Of a stretch of DNA of 64,000 bases, positions 1-13,689 are shown in pieces (position 1 is the stretch's first letter; every line of letters begins with the position of its first letter). Made by a program: the position numbers and the translations under genes. The DNA comes from Cephalotrichum gorgonifer (taxonomy: Eukaryota; Ascomycota; Sordariomycetes; Microascales; Microascaceae). Under the pieces are notes generated by a model. It was not told the origin of the DNA, searched no databases, and saw nothing but the letters and a program-made list of their open reading frames with translations. The stretch covers positions 967,865 through 1,031,864 of the forward strand of contig ONZQ02000002.1 of the NCBI GenBank assembly GCA_900312665.1, in the 5' to 3' direction.

Positions 1-636
1 GTCTTGATCAACAGAAGTACGAGTACGGAGTGCGGCCGCGTACGAGTACACGACAAGAGACCGCCCCTCCCCCCCCTTGTCTGGCCTGGCAGGATACAGG
101 ACACCCCCCGCGGCTACGAGATCGGTCGCAAGGGAATGGTAAATGGAAAGGGAAAGGGAAAGCGTGCAAGATGTGAGGGGCGAAACGGCAATTCAAAGAC
201 GGAACAGAAACCGGGATGTGTCGAGATGGACGGAAGGGACGACGGTATTGTTCGTGCTGGTACAAGTAATTCGAGCGGGAAAAAAAATGAACGGACCAGA
301 TGGGACAGAACAGGGCTGGCAGCAGCTCCTCCTAGAGACGGTGGTTTGGTCGGTGGTGAGCGCGGGCAGGGTGCGATTAGAGACAATACAAGTACCTCGA
401 GCTTGCATGTACGGCCAGGTACAGTACAAAGGGGGTACCGACAGGATAGCAACCAGTACTTTAGTATTACCTGGAGCTTCGTTGAACGAATCCCTCAATT
501 CTCAATTGCACTTTCCCGTGTCACTCAGATCAAGAGGACACGGCGCAATGTACTCGTAGTCGAACTGGGGTAATATCGCGCCAACACTAAGATTGATAGA
601 ACCACACCAGGAGTCGGTGAGGGGGAGAGGCACGCC

Positions 637-664
637 CCTTCCACCTTCCACCTTCCACCTTCCA
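637..664 (+). repeat. CCTTCCA microsatellite, about 4 units
   Basis: Four consecutive copies of the 7-base unit CCTTCCA can be read directly. It lies in non-coding DNA. Confidence 0.9.
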
Positions 665-2227
665 CTAGAAGGGGAAGGGTCTCGACTCTCAACTTGAGTG
701 TCCATGGTTCGAGGTACGGTACTCGTACTAATAAAGACACCCACAAATGGAAGGAGCGGGGCCGGACAGGGAACAATTAACGACGTGTGCAAGGTGGGGC
801 GCAGGGCTTGTTTAGTGATGTTCGACATTATTGCTCCGTCCAGGTTAAGCATTCGACAGCCTGAGCTCGCTGGAGCAACAAACAGGTCCAAAGTGCAGCC
901 TAGCATACCAACACCCTCGACTCGGAGCAACTTGAGGTGTCATATTGACTGGTGCGAAACCCACAGCTTGAGGCGTACAACTGCAGAGCAACTCGACTCA
1001 GGCACCCGGAGGCCAGTGGCATTCCAGTACCCGGTCGAATAATACCCGCGCCGTCCCCTTCGGGTGACGTGCAGCCGCCGAGCAGCACGCCCAGAGGTGC
1101 CTGTCTAGTCACTTGACAGAAGTACCGAGAAATACGGAGTACCGGGGAAAATAAAAGCAGAAAAAATTGTGGACGTAGGAGATGTTGCAACGTACCGACG
1201 ACGACAACCGACCACCCGGCGACAATTCCAGGACGGGAATCCCATATAAACGCCAGTAGTTGGCTCAACGCCACAGCCCAAACCCCCTCTCTCACCTGTT
1301 GAGATAGATTGACCGGCTCATTTGGACTTAATATAAGCCAAATGCCTCCTTTCGGTTGGGGCATCCGCAGCATATACAGACTGATTGATCCACCGAGCAA
1401 CGGCGAATGGCCCATGGGGAGATAGAGGAAAGGATGTGATGTGATATGGGGTATTTACAAGGGAGCTTTATTTATAGTTACCTTATGGACCTGGTGAGAA
1501 TTCATGCGGGTAGCGGCGACGTCTGTGGTCGCAAGTGCCAGAACGGAAAGTTCGAGGTGCACCGCGTTCGCGTGGCTTCGGTATCGTTCAGTCGCGAGTA
1601 ACGAGAATGTGCTCCCGTCTCCACTTGTGTACCTGGATTTGCCTTTATTAGGGAAGTCTAGCGGGTGTTGGTGGGTCTGTGTCGTTGCACTCCTGTGGTT
1701 AATTCCACGAGTTCCATCGGCCGCTGGATCGGACGAACTGACCTGGCTGGATGGCTATGTAACTGGCTGCCGGGATTGATGGGCGTGCTTAGCATTACCT
1801 GGTGCTTCTGCGTTAGTAGTCTTGTTTCATACCATATGTTCTTGTAGTAGGCTGTCCTCATACACTTACGCCAACCCTTTCTCACGACTAACAGCTTCTG
1901 GGCGTGTCGGAACGTACTGTGGACTGAGCGGCAGAGGAGAGGCCGGATTCTTTAAATCCACTTCTCTTTTTACAGCTGCGAAAACAGTTGACACTGTGCT
2001 GGATACTCTGGCCCCGCGTTCTTGGATTCTTTCGAGATAGATGTTGGTGCTCGCGATCCTTTCGAAGGAACAGACAGGCTAGAACAGGGTGTTGGCTCCT
2101 AGACTCTTCGCTATGGATGGATCCCTGCGTTTTGTCTGGACCTCGTCAGTAACAGTACAGACTCGTTTGCCACAGTTCTAGACATTGATTCTTCTCAAGA
2201 TGTGGCATGGGGGGGAAAGATGGAATT

Positions 2228-2243
2228 GGGGGGGGGGGGGGGG
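2228..2243 (+). repeat. Poly(G) run of 16
   Basis: Sixteen consecutive G residues, the longest mononucleotide G/C run in the window. Length errors are likely in such runs, and G4 or slipped structures are possible. Confidence 0.9.
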
Positions 2244-5200
2244 TCGGGAGCGGCAGAGGTTGCCTAAGTCTCGCGATACCAGCCCGCCTCTCACACGGCC
2301 GTATAACATAGCTGGAATAGCGTTTCTGGTTTCCAAGGTGGACGATTGTCAAGTAATGGTGAATCATCCCCTTACCTTGATCCGCAGAAACTGTGCTTCG
2401 TTCGACGATCCTTCGGGACTCGTCTATGGTGTTTCGGGAGTGCTGTTGAGTCTTTATACTTGCATCTGAGGGCCACGATTCTCCAGGCAAAAAGCTGGGA
2501 GTGGGCTGGGGGGGGGTGGAATGGCCAAGATATATCAAGGAGGCGTTATCGGACGGTATAAGATCGAGCTCAGCGACACTTCAGCATTTCACCCATAGGT
2601 GTATGTCTGAGGTCGTCTATATAATGTTCCCGGAGTGGGGCGGTGGTATTCGATTCTGGCTTTTCTGCAATGGGGAGCTCCGGTGAACTCACGCTGGTTC
2701 AGGTTCCACTGGACCCAGGCGCTATGCGCAGGTGGATAACAATGGCTAGGGGGCGTAAAGGTGGTAAGGCTCAAAGTTCTGGGGAGTTGGAGTAGAACGA
2801 GAGAATGCAGGAAGACCAGGCTCGATCGCTACTGCGTCAAGATGTAGGATTCCGAGGTCGAGTCCCAGGGGATTGTTGGAGGACGTTGGCCGTGTCTTAT
2901 ACGAGAGGAAAGGAGAGAAGAAAAAAAAGGGAACAAGGGGGGGTGGGGGGTGGGAGGATGGAAAGTAAGAGGAGGAGGAGACAAGGCCTGGATTTGAAGG
3001 CGGCAGAGGACACGACGCGGCGATATGTTAGATCTTATTCACAAGAACACAGGCACTGCTATTCACCAGATACCTTTAAACCCGTTTGTTCTTCCCTATT
3101 TATGTCTTTGTTCTTTTCTTGTCCCCTCAAAACATCACATCAGGCAGCCCATGACCGGTGACCACTCCTACTTTTCTTCCTTCTTCCCTCAGTCGTGCTG
3201 CGGCTGCCGCTTACAATAGAACCAGAGGCAATTCTAACCACCCCATTCTAGAATTAGACCTACGTCGTCATCTTTTGTGAGTGTGAGAAAAACGAGGTCG
3301 AGACCTCTACACAGAAAACGGGAAGGAGGGATGGAAGAAAGGGGAGGAAAGGAGGGGGGGTGGGCTTTCCGATCTGGAAAAAGGGGGGGGACAAAAAGTT
3401 CAGGAGCGGCCCTTCACCTTCCTCCTTCCTCCTCGCCCGGGACCCTCCCCCCTTCCCTCCCCACCGATCATCTGAGGTAAGAAGCCGATTGAGATGCAGG
3501 CCTACTTACAAGCATACATCCTAGTCGACCTCATGGTCTCTATTCCTTCTGGAATCCCTCTGGCCAAACACTTTCCCGAGACCGCCGTCCGGAACGCTTT
3601 CTGGTTTCTCTAATTAGCAAGCATGGGCTTGTCAGATTATTAACAACCGTCCAGGATAAAAAAGACTCTCGCATACTAGCGTACAGGTAAGGCGGTAGGA
3701 GGGAACAGGTATCTTAAATGCATATAGGCCGGTATTAACCTCGGTATGTCTAGCGGAATACGAAGGTGATTCCAGGTGTGCAGATAGTAGAAGCACGGTA
3801 GGTGTGGCCTCTTCCAGGTCGTTCAATCCCATAGGTACTTTGCCTTCCCACCGTCCTTGACCGTACTCGAATCCCCTCGATGGGGACCAGAACTCGGAAG
3901 ATGGGGGTAAGAATATGAGTAGCCTCCCTCCGCCCCCTTTGGCAAACATGCAGCCTTCATCTTATTCCAGTACTCTCTCCTCTCCTGGCCCGATGTACCC
4001 ACCTACGCGCTAGATATGCAACTACCCCTACCCGTCATTATCTCTAACAATCGGGCTCTCGACGGGACGCGGTGAGGAATGGCCTATGATTGGAGAAGTA
4101 TCCCACTTGGCGAGGACACCCGGCTAACTGCAGTGATGAGACATCAGCATCGGGTCACCCATGAACATTGCGTTCACCAACACAGTCTTCCGTCGAACTT
4201 GATTGCGCCTCGTCTGGGGCGGGGGCGAGTGATGCCTGTTCCGACCACCCCAACCTGTGAAATCGTAACGGTCCTTTGTTTGTTCGAGGTCGTTGGCGCG
4301 TATAAACGACTCGACTTCGATGTTCCTGATCTAGAATGCGCTAAGGACACGCCTGGAAGCTTTACTTGTAACTTGAAACTTATATACTTGGGGTGTTAGG
4401 GAAGGCAGAAGAAGGGGGTGTATAGCTCCGGTATACCTAGGGTGTAAGATTAGGTCTACAAACAATACCCGTTCTTCCTTCAACTTCCAGCTATTCTAAC
4501 ACGCGCATGTTTTGGTCCGAATAACCCTTGAGGTTCGTAGAGAGTAACGGGGTGAGAGATCGCGTGCCCTTACCCCTAATGTTCTTGCCTGTGAGTTCCC
4601 TTCGAGATCCACGCGCCTCAAGATGCAGGTCCTACGTGCGTGTCTGGCTCTGGATCGATGCGGGCTACAAAAGATCTCTCATGGGTCAGAAAGGAGGGGT
4701 GTGTGTCCAAAAGGTTACTACTAGTTCCGAGCTTGACGCGTCGCCATCGGACATGCTGCGAATAACAAGCCAGTTCTACTCCTCTCCCCCCGCATCATGT
4801 ATGGGAAGTCAACCGCCTACACACAGCGTGGGATACTGCAGTTCCTGTTTATCCAATGAGAGTGCCCGCTACCCGAACTGCTTTCTCAGCTCTGGGGTGG
4901 TCTGAAGGCTCGTTCGTCGACGGGCAAAAGGAATCATGACCCCATTTTTCTGTTCCTTATCATTGACTGATTGCCCCCTCCCGCACTGGTTGTAGAATGA
5001 CGGAGAGTGTTCCTGGTGGAAGCATCTTGCCCTCGTGTTTTACTTTTCAAAGGGGGGCCACCCGTAGAAAAAGTGGTATGGACATATGTCGGTAGCCGCG
5101 AACTAGGCCTTAATTGGAAGGGGGAGGGGTGCAGATGAGCGTTCAGTTACATGTTTTCCGCATCATTGCCTGAGAGAGTTCTCGCCGACACGCGGAGTTG

Positions 5201-7050
5201 CTCATGATGGCCCGGGTTTCTTGCCTTCGGACAATGATTGCCCGAAGGTACTTTTGGGCGAGGAAGAGGAGAGAAAGGGGGTTCTTTTGCGTTAGTAGTG
5301 GATACGATCCGGGGCCGTATCCACGGACTATCATCGATGGGGCCCCAATGCCAACTCACTAATGTTAGATATCTGGATATAGGATACGGATTCCATCTGA
5401 TGACTATCTTCTCGATAACGAACCTCAGGGTTAATACTATTCAGTAGCCTAGCGGGACCTTACCTGTCTCGTCAGGCCTTCAGTCGACTCAAGATGCCAC
5501 TCCCCGGAAGCGAAGAGAAGCATGGGCGGCGAAGGCGCCGGGTAGAACCCGAGGAATATATTTACCAAGCTAGAGGAAAATGCATGGACCTTGTATCCTG
5601 TAATGTATCTAGGAAATGATCAACGGCGTTCTAACTTGGCTTGTGACTCACTCCCGACGAACAATTTCAGTTTGACGCCCCGATTTTGGGATTCCATGCG
5701 TCTACGTACATGAGATCTTGTGGCAAGTGATAAATTACGAAGCTACTTGTCCCACTCTAGTCAGTATGTCCCCTGGACCACCTTCCATTGTTAGATTGAC
5801 ATAGCACATGCTATGAGGTGCAAGGCCAACTTTTCAGCGAATGCGAGGTCGAGGCATTCACTCAAGGTTAGAAGCCGGTGTGATACCTACCGAAGCGTTA
5901 AAGAGAACTAAAGCCCTGAACCATAAGATATCTGAGGCTGGGATAGCGCCAACGGGTACGATGTTGGCCACGAGGGCGGTTGAGGGAGAGATAAGCTCGG
6001 AAGCAGAGATGAGCCAAAGGACTTGCATATGAGAGAGCTGGAAAACGACTGGAAGCTACTCTCGGCTATAGAGCGATCTCTCAGGGATGCATCGAGTTAA
6101 AGGCTCCGGAATGTCGTTTGGATCTGTATCAGCAAACGAGCTACGTGCGCGTAACTGGTGCCTAGACTTGCGTACGACGTGCGGGGAGATGGGCAGTCTA
6201 CTTGTCAAGGACAAGCAAACGGGAGGCGAGTCCAACGCTCCAACGGTGGTGGCCATAGTCGAGGATAAGCTGGAAATACTGCAGGTATCCTAATACAATG
6301 TCCTCCTATTCATGTTAGTCCAGGGTGAGTAGATCTACATGCCCTACTAGCCGGACCCTCTCATCCCCCCTCTCTGAACGCGTTAGAATTATCTGCTTTC
6401 AGTTCTTACCGAGAATAGTTCAAGCTAGGTACAATACCGGCTGCCAAAAAAAATTGAAGAAACCTAGAACGCGCTACCCCATCCTAGGTCGGGCTTTCCT
6501 TCCATCCGCGTGCGGAATGCAGGCTCGGAGGGCAAGAACGATGGGCCACACGAAGCCATCGGCATTGGCCGGTTAGGTATTTCATTTAACCCTTGCCACG
6601 TAATAACGAACATTGGAAGGTAATTATGATGTCCTGCTACCGAGAGTGGAGTCCGGAGAATCAATGTACGATGCATGACATATTCACCACATATCTATCT
6701 GTGTGGGGCTGGCTAGGCTCCCTCCCATGTCCCTGAAGCTGCGAGAGATGAAGATCCGTGAAAGTCCGGTGGAGGTCCTCTTCCTTCAGGTCGGCTACCT
6801 AGGTCTAGTGCAGCGAACGGTCAGGAGCAGTGGGTGATAAAGACCAAGCCATAGGCTCCTCCGGGCTTATTGGTATGGATCCTATACCTCTACCTCTGCG
6901 ATGCTTTCCTTGCGAGGGGTGTACGTAGAAATAATCCTCTATTGTATCATGGTAACCTCCAGCGCAATTTCCGGCAGGTAGGAGCTCTCCTCCTTTGATC
7001 TCCTGCCCCGGTTGACTTTTGGGCAGAAGACCTTCTCTAAAGGGGTAAGA

Positions 7051-7094
7051 ACTTGGTATGTCGGGGTGTTTTACTTGGTATGTCGGGGTGTTTT
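7051..7094 (+). repeat. Perfect 22-bp tandem duplication
   Basis: The 22-base unit starting ACTTGGTATG and ending GGTGTTTT occurs twice, head to tail, without a mismatch (7051-7072 and 7073-7094). It is non-coding and looks like a recent slippage or repair duplication. Confidence 0.92.
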
Positions 7095-10000
7095 CCAATG
7101 ACGACATACCCCTCTCTTCCTCGCCTTGTAGGAGTGCCATTAATTTACCATCTTCACGTGTACTCTTCCACGTTCTCTTTCCGAGTCCTCATGACAATCA
7201 CCATCGCCGGCAAGAAGAGCCCGCTCATCCAATCCAACGAATGCCCTGGGATGGTGGAACTGTTGCGTTCCGGGTTCCTTGGGCACATCACGATCCAGAA
7301 GTGTAAACACTTCAATCCATTGGATGCGCATATTTTTCAGATTTATGAACGCCAGACGGGCTTTATCTAGCGCCCATGCGCACCTACCCATTCTGCAGGT
7401 TGATTCCGAAGGCCCTCGTATTCACTCTCTTGCAGCGCCTAGCCTCATGGACGAACCACGTGGACAAGAATGCTTGTAGGAGCTTGCTGATATTCCTGGG
7501 CCGTGTCCATACCCTTCGTCACCTCGATCCATTTTACGGATGCTAACCGGATTTCACCCATCGCTCGAATAAGGTATCATGTTGTCTGTCATCTCTCCAA
7601 CTTTCAGTCCTTCTAGATTTCAGGGGAACCCTAACTCCCCAGCATTTTCCCCTTGGCTTCTTCTTCCGCTCTACGGGTTTACTGCATTTGAGGTTTCTTA
7701 CAGATGACTGCTCCTGACACCAGGAACTGAGTAGGCCACGGCGTAAGAAGGGAAGCAGGAGGCGCGTTTATGACGACATGTTGCGATTTTGTAGAGACAC
7801 CACGTGGCCAATGCAAGGGCCTTCATCTACGTGATTCAACTTAGACGGGTCTCAATATTCATGGCGTCGAGACTGAAAGAAAATTTTGCTCCACAATCAA
7901 ATTTCCAGAAGTGGGCAAGGCGAGAACCAAGGTCTCTCGCTACGTTGCGGTGAGCTGGCAGAGGTTAGGGTCGAGCCCCTAAGGCTGTTACTTATGTTTG
8001 GATTCCCAGGGTGTGTGGTGTCTCAAACTACCAGCCCCCCGAGAGGCGGACTGCCGAAGGTCGCCAACGTGTTACGCACCCGTTGAGATATCCGAAAAGA
8101 TGCTTCGGTTGTTTGCAAGATACTTTCATCAATATCCGTCCCTTGGCCATTGTCACATGAAATCCTGACATCAAGGGCAGTGGAGACGTCTTTGATAGAC
8201 GTGGGATTCGGCAGCACTTTGACAAGCGTTCGACATTTGTCTCTTCTTCATTCTACCACTGTCAACGACACAGACTGGCCGACCCCTCCTGAAAGACCAA
8301 TTATATGCATTCTTCTGCTACCCCTGAAGCCAGCAAGGCGAGACGGTGGAATCATCAGAAGCAAGCACCCATTTTACCTGCCAGCCAATCGCCTCGTAAC
8401 ATTTCAGAAAACCATAATCGAACCACTCACTCGGGATGACCTCTGCAGCAAAGCATGGGCTCTTGTCTAGATCGCGGCTAGCACTGACAACGGCCACTTA
8501 CACGGACGATCCCGGACATCGTTGGCCGCTTTACCAAGCTTTGACATTTGACATAGTGCTTCCCTCCCTCTTAGAGCACAGGTCCGAAACTTGCCTCTCC
8601 TTAATCCTCTCGCTTGTTCTTTCCCCATCCGGACTTCTGCAAGACATTTGGCTGTCGTACCTGACGAGGGCCTTAGAACGTACTCAGCCTCAACTTCCTC
8701 GATTACACTCGTTGTCTCAGTCCTCTCGTCGACGACACCTCACGCCCCCTCCCCTTTCAAATCACATATCGTCTCTTCCAACCAGATCTCCGGCGTCGGA
8801 GACAGGTGGGGAAGAGTCTTTACCCACTTTGTGTTGCACCCGATTGCTTACTGTTGCCTCGTATAGAATTGAGGGGAAATCTGGGAGAGCTATGGGGGGA
8901 GTTTGGGCTGGCGGAGATGAGGTACCTGCGCCGACAGACGAACACCCCGAAGAAAAGAAAGGCTCCTGATAGGCTCTCGTAATGAGCACCCAAGATCCCG
9001 CTTGAAAGACTCCCAGGATTATCATAAGGCCGTAGTCGAGCTCGGAACCAGATGTACCGAGCAGTTGGATGTGGCTGCTCTGTGGCTTAAAGAGATGATA
9101 CGGATCAGACTCGAATCCCTCCATCAAGAATTTCACGCCGAGCACCGTGTAATGACTGGGTAAACTATTATCGAGTTTATACCCGATATGGATGTGAGCA
9201 TGAGCGCCATCTCCTACCTAGATCCCAGCCATCTAGGCAGAAGAGCATAGAGGATCACGTTGGACAAGCAATCGTAAGTCATCCCCGCATATATTTGTGC
9301 ATTCTTTTCCTACTAACTTATCAAGCTAGCCCCGCGGTAAAACGCGAGAAGAAAGCCAAGAAGCGGCCAACCGATATCTCCGTAGAGGAGAGGCAGCTCT
9401 GTGTTCCCAGGGCAGTGCATTCTCACGCATGTCCGCCACTCCTGATGACGGGGTATCCTTGGTAGGTGAGAGCCACGAGACTCAGCATACGATTAGATCA
9501 GGAGATTTGGGAGAGACCGCGTAGGCTTTTCAGGGCGGTCCAGGCCATTGACAGCCCTTTGTAAGTGAAGAGGCGATTTAGTGGTGGGAGGGGAGGGGTG
9601 GTACCACAGATGGGGAGTGAGAAGGGAAAGTCTGTGTATGAATGAAGCCCAAGAGGTATGTCAAAAGCTACGACAGGCCTCGTTTTATCACGGCATCGTC
9701 CCTCTATCTGCGCCTTTCTCTTTCGCTTTCATACTCTTTCAGTTTCTGGACACTCCCTCTCCACACACCCACCATCACCCGTCTCTTTCCACTCCCTTTT
9801 CCCCCGGCGTTTTCGTCCACTTACTGTTTCTCAAATATGCTGCTGAGGTGAGTCACAAGCAAAAAGGAAGCGAAGAGAAGTCAGGGTGGAGGGGTTGGGT
9901 TACAGGAAGGCGAGGCGTCATTGGAGACGTGGATTGGTAGTGACGTCTGCTATGGGTACACGGGTTCGTCATGTTGTCCCTCTCCCCGCGACTCCTGACG

Positions 10001-11258
10001 CATTTCTACTGATTGCGGGGGAAGTGGCAACGGGAGAAGCCTTACTCTTCCCCTAGTAAGGGGGGGCGTATGGTGGTCGGGTGTGTCGAACCGGGCCTCT
10101 TTTAGTGTTTTCTCTGCTCTTGAAAGTGGGGGGAAGGGGGGAGTGACGAATCATGCGAGGGGATACTTATGTGGACTATATTTGTAAGGAGGGAGGAGGG
10201 GTGGTGTTTTCTCACGAGGAATGGCTATACCTGAGGAGAGGGGTTCGAGTAGGGGGGTGTATCTGAGGGAGGCACTCTTGATTGTTGCAACTCGGGTGGG
10301 ATGTTTTCCCCGTCTTGATTGTGTAGGCGCGTGATTGTTTTTTTCCCGGCATGTATTAAAAGTCTGAATGGTGAGCTTGAGGAAGGGAGGAGTGGGGAGT
10401 GGCAGAGTCTGGAGAGTGAGAGGAGCGGTGATATCTCAACTACTATGTGGTCGAGGGTTGCTACGGTGGTGGGGGCGGTATTGGCACTACCGAGCGCAAT
10501 AGGGAAGTATTCCGTGAAGCGGGTATTCCTACTGATGGATTGTCCTGAACAGATGATACACCAGGGCTTACTCCGTACGACATCTGTGTCTGCCCTTGAG
10601 GGAAACGCAGCTGGAATCGTAAGTTGACCTCTGGAGGCTAGGGGCCATCGCCGTCTAACCCTCGGTCGGATGGCTTCTGCTTATTCCTCAATATACGGAA
10701 GATATTAGACATACGTTCCTTGGATAATTGCCACTGTAGTGGGCAACCTTCCGTCTTGGAAGTACGGTGTGGAAGGGTTGTCTAGAACGTAGAGTTCCAA
10801 TATGGATGGGGAGGTTGCTTGAGGCCTCGCAACGCCCCACACCCCACGCCCACTTTCCCTCTTTCTACTCTCCCGGACCTGGTCTGATATCTTACGTGTA
10901 TTAGAGCTGGGAGGGCGTCAGTATGGGGATAGTTTTGCCACTGAGAGGGAGGCAGCTGGGAAGGGTATTCGAGTGCAGACCTTTGCATGGAAGCTTGGTG
11001 ACAGGGATTAGAAGGCAGGGTGATCACGCGAAGGTGTTAAGTATTCGGTCGAGGGAGATGTACTGTTACCTTTATTTGTATTCCATGTTTATTTCCGCAA
11101 GATGCATATCACACTTGTCCTCAACGCTCAATATCCCGGCTCTTCTCATCAACTCTCCCCCCCCCTTCCCCCGGGGGGCACATGAAGTCCACTTATCCAC
11201 TCTTTCCAAGTTATCCGCTACCTCTCTCTCTTAAATAAATATCCCCCCACCCCCTTAT

Positions 11259-11756
11259 CTAGATCGACATTGGGCGAATATCCAGAGGCCTCACTCCAAG
11301 AGCCTCGCACCCTTTTAGATAGACAAGAACCTCATAAACAGCCCTCACGATCCGGTCCGGGTCCTCAACCCACTCCTTTTCCGTCCACAGCTCCTCGAGA
11401 AGGCTGTCACAGATGACACCGACGATGAACCGGACGTGGTGGTCCTCGCTGTTCCAGTCCCGCTTGTCCGGGTACATCAGGCGGGTCCTTGCCTCGGGGA
11501 GCGATGAGGCGTCGACGGCGTCGCGGACCTTGGGGAGTAGGGTGGTTAGGCCCGGGTCCTGATGAGGGAGGGAGACTGACGCGGCGAACTCGGACCAGGC
11601 TGATTGGGTGGGGGGCCGGTTTATCCAGGAAAGGAACTCGGGAGGGTCCTTGAAGGGGAGGAGGCCCAGGAAGAGACGGAGGTGCTGAGCGGTTAGGACA
11701 TCGGTGGGGCTCTCTGGGCGTTGGTCCATAGTGGGCGAGGTGGATCGGCGGGGCAT
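11259..11756 (-). CDS. Hypothetical protein, 165 aa
   Basis: A single-exon frame of 165 codons. I do not recognise a family. It reads like real protein: mixed, largely helical composition, balanced charge, and a GC-rich third position unlike the surrounding DNA. After a short Ser/Pro-rich N-terminus (residues 1-20) come a hydrophobic helix (about 24-45), a Trp-containing acidic segment near 120-130 and a closing helix at about 132-152. No signal peptide or membrane segment is visible. Met1 was chosen because it is the first Met of the frame; Met10 is an alternative. A TATATAA element sits about 130 bp upstream on the same strand. No close neighbour suggests a role, since the next supported gene starts 2.65 kb away. 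A spurious ORF is possible but less likely given the codon usage. Confidence 0.6.
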   Translation of the reverse strand: MPRRSTSPTMDQRPESPTDVLTAQHLRLFLGLLPFKDPPEFLSWINRPPTQSAWSEFAASVSLPHQDPGLTTLLPKVRDAVDASSLPEARTRLMYPDKRDWNSEDHHVRFIVGVICDSLLEELWTEKEWVEDPDRIVRAVYEVLVYLKGCEALGVRPLDIRPMSI

Positions 11757-11883
11757 GAAGAGTACCTGTTAGAGGGAGTTTTGGAGATAGTTGTTGGATT
11801 TCGATTGGGGCTATGGGGTGGGAGTTCCGGATCGGGTTGGTCCCGGGGTGGCCTGGATTATGGATAGCGGACGTCCTGCTCCG

Positions 11884-11890
11884 TTATATA
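11884..11890 (-). promoter_or_regulatory. TATA-like element upstream of the 165-aa gene
   Basis: TATATAA on the minus strand, about 128 bp upstream of the proposed ATG at 11756. The spacing suits a short 5' leader. Supported by sequence only. Confidence 0.35.
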
Positions 11891-13689
11891 CCCGCACAGC
11901 CCGATGCGTTGGCCCAACTAGTTGGAGACTGTACGGCGGGAAGAGAGTTCTGATACCATGGACAAAGAGCCTCCTATATTCGGAAACCAGTCGCTTGGGT
12001 ATGCAAGACCCCTGACCCTTGGGCCCTCCATCATCGTATTTATGGTCTTTGAGACGTTTTTTGAAGCAAATAGTACAGATGGCTTTGCCATGGGTGCAAA
12101 GAGAGGCTGGAGGAGGTTGGAGGAATCGGAATATGCGGTTGACAAGCTACTCCGCAATGCAATACTTCTTACAATTACCTGTACACTAGCTGCCTGTGCT
12201 ATGGCTTTGATGTGAGTTTAGAAGCATGACAGAGATGAGAAAGAGATTATAGAAGTGAAGGAATCCATAGTTGGAGAATCCATTGATCTACAACATTACC
12301 CGTCGTTAAATAGGCGACAGGAAAGGGGGGCTTCCAATGAAGGGAGGGCAGAGCCCTCCGTCCTCTGGTGGCCTTCCATCCTTACCCATCTGCCTGGTAT
12401 TCCTCAAAGACGCCTATGGAAGACTGGTTCGGATCCTCTGGTCATAGTGAAACCGAATATTCAGCTTCCCTGCTTTCCTCCCAATATGTTCTGAGAGTTT
12501 ACTCAGAGCTACGTATCCATACCACTCCGTCTCTGTCCCTCTGACGAGTGGCTTTCGTCTGTCAACACGGTCTGCTTCGAACCATCCACATATCCCCCTA
12601 ATTAACACCCGAATGTGTCTAGGAGTCACCGCAACCTCTACGCTTCGCATCGGCCACCATCCTCCCGGGCCCAAAATTCGATGGCTAGCCTTCGGTAGTC
12701 TGGTTCGGCTCCTCTACTGAACGTCATATTCCTTAACAACGACTGGGCGTGTGTTCTCCTACATGTCAGCAGCAAGGCTCGCTTTGCCGTCCGGAGCCCT
12801 TCTCGCATTCGGGATGAGGCTGTAGAACGAGGCCGATCGATTCTCAATATTGACAGGACGTTGGGGAAGTTCGCGTCTGAAGAGACGATTCCGATATCAC
12901 CACACCGGCTGACTGGACCGTATGCGCATCCTCCCATTCTCCAGATTCTATCCGGCATCCTACCCTCGGTCCGTTCTGGGGGGAGGAAGCCCAGGCACGG
13001 GGCCTTAGAGAGTGATATGCTAGATCAGGTTCCATCCCTTTGTTGGCCGGTATTACCTGCCCAGGCCAGGGAGCGTTGTTCGGGGGACCTTCATGGGTGC
13101 GCGGAGGGCGTCGACCAGAGCTCAAGCACCAGCGCTCGATGACGACGGAACATCATCGAGGCGACATGCTGTCATCTAGCCATGATTCTGTACATGAAGC
13201 GATTGGTTGCGCGCAGTATCTCGCGGCATCGGTCTTCTTGCTCCCTGGCACAAGGATTATTTGCAGGCCATGTTCTCTTATAAAGATGTGGAAGATGTTG
13301 GCAACATTACATACCATGTATGCATTCAAGCACGCACGAGGAAGTGGGGCAAGAAGGTACCTAGGTACTTCAGCCACAGGGGGAGGGAAGCAGCGCCCCT
13401 GCATTGTGGCCCACCAGCTTCTGCGCACGGGCCACCAGAATGTAATGAGCATGCTCATTCTCAGGCCATTCCAGAAGTCAGCTTCATGAAGAGTTGGCTC
13501 TGTCACCCGTTCTCTCATACCGAGAAAGCTCATTCCTCTATCCCATTGTCTCATCTACTCGGGAACTCTCATATATTCTAATTGCTGGAGGCTTACTCCT
13601 ATCTTTTTGCTGGCGCCAAAGTGTCCGACCACGGCTCGCACGAGTGAGCTAAAGATTGACTTGGTGGTTTGAGCGGGTGAACCTCGAAC

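Larger units (their letters stand above)
1..11258. other. Long gene-free stretch
   Basis: No reading frame here has the GC-rich third positions, family motifs or splice-linked continuity seen in the supported genes of the window. It holds low-complexity DNA (a CCTTCCA microsatellite, a 16-base G run, a 22-bp tandem duplication), copies of the GTACGAGTAC word at 17-26, 40-49 and 719-728, and a pyrimidine-rich, promoter-like tract near 9700-9835. I saw no transposase, reverse transcriptase or terminal repeats. Confidence 0.6.

Noticed and set aside
12414..12958. Two overlapping minus-strand frames with protein-like patches (RRLAIEFWARE, then LSEHIGRKAGKLNIRF)
   Set aside because: They overlap in different frames without a plausible intron, and I recognise no family. 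Possibly a decayed gene, but not supportable.
13040..13489. Plus-strand frame with ITCPGQGA, reminiscent of the PGQG motif of malonyl-CoA:ACP transacylases
   Set aside because: No other acyltransferase motif (GHSxG) follows, and composition becomes non-protein-like at once.
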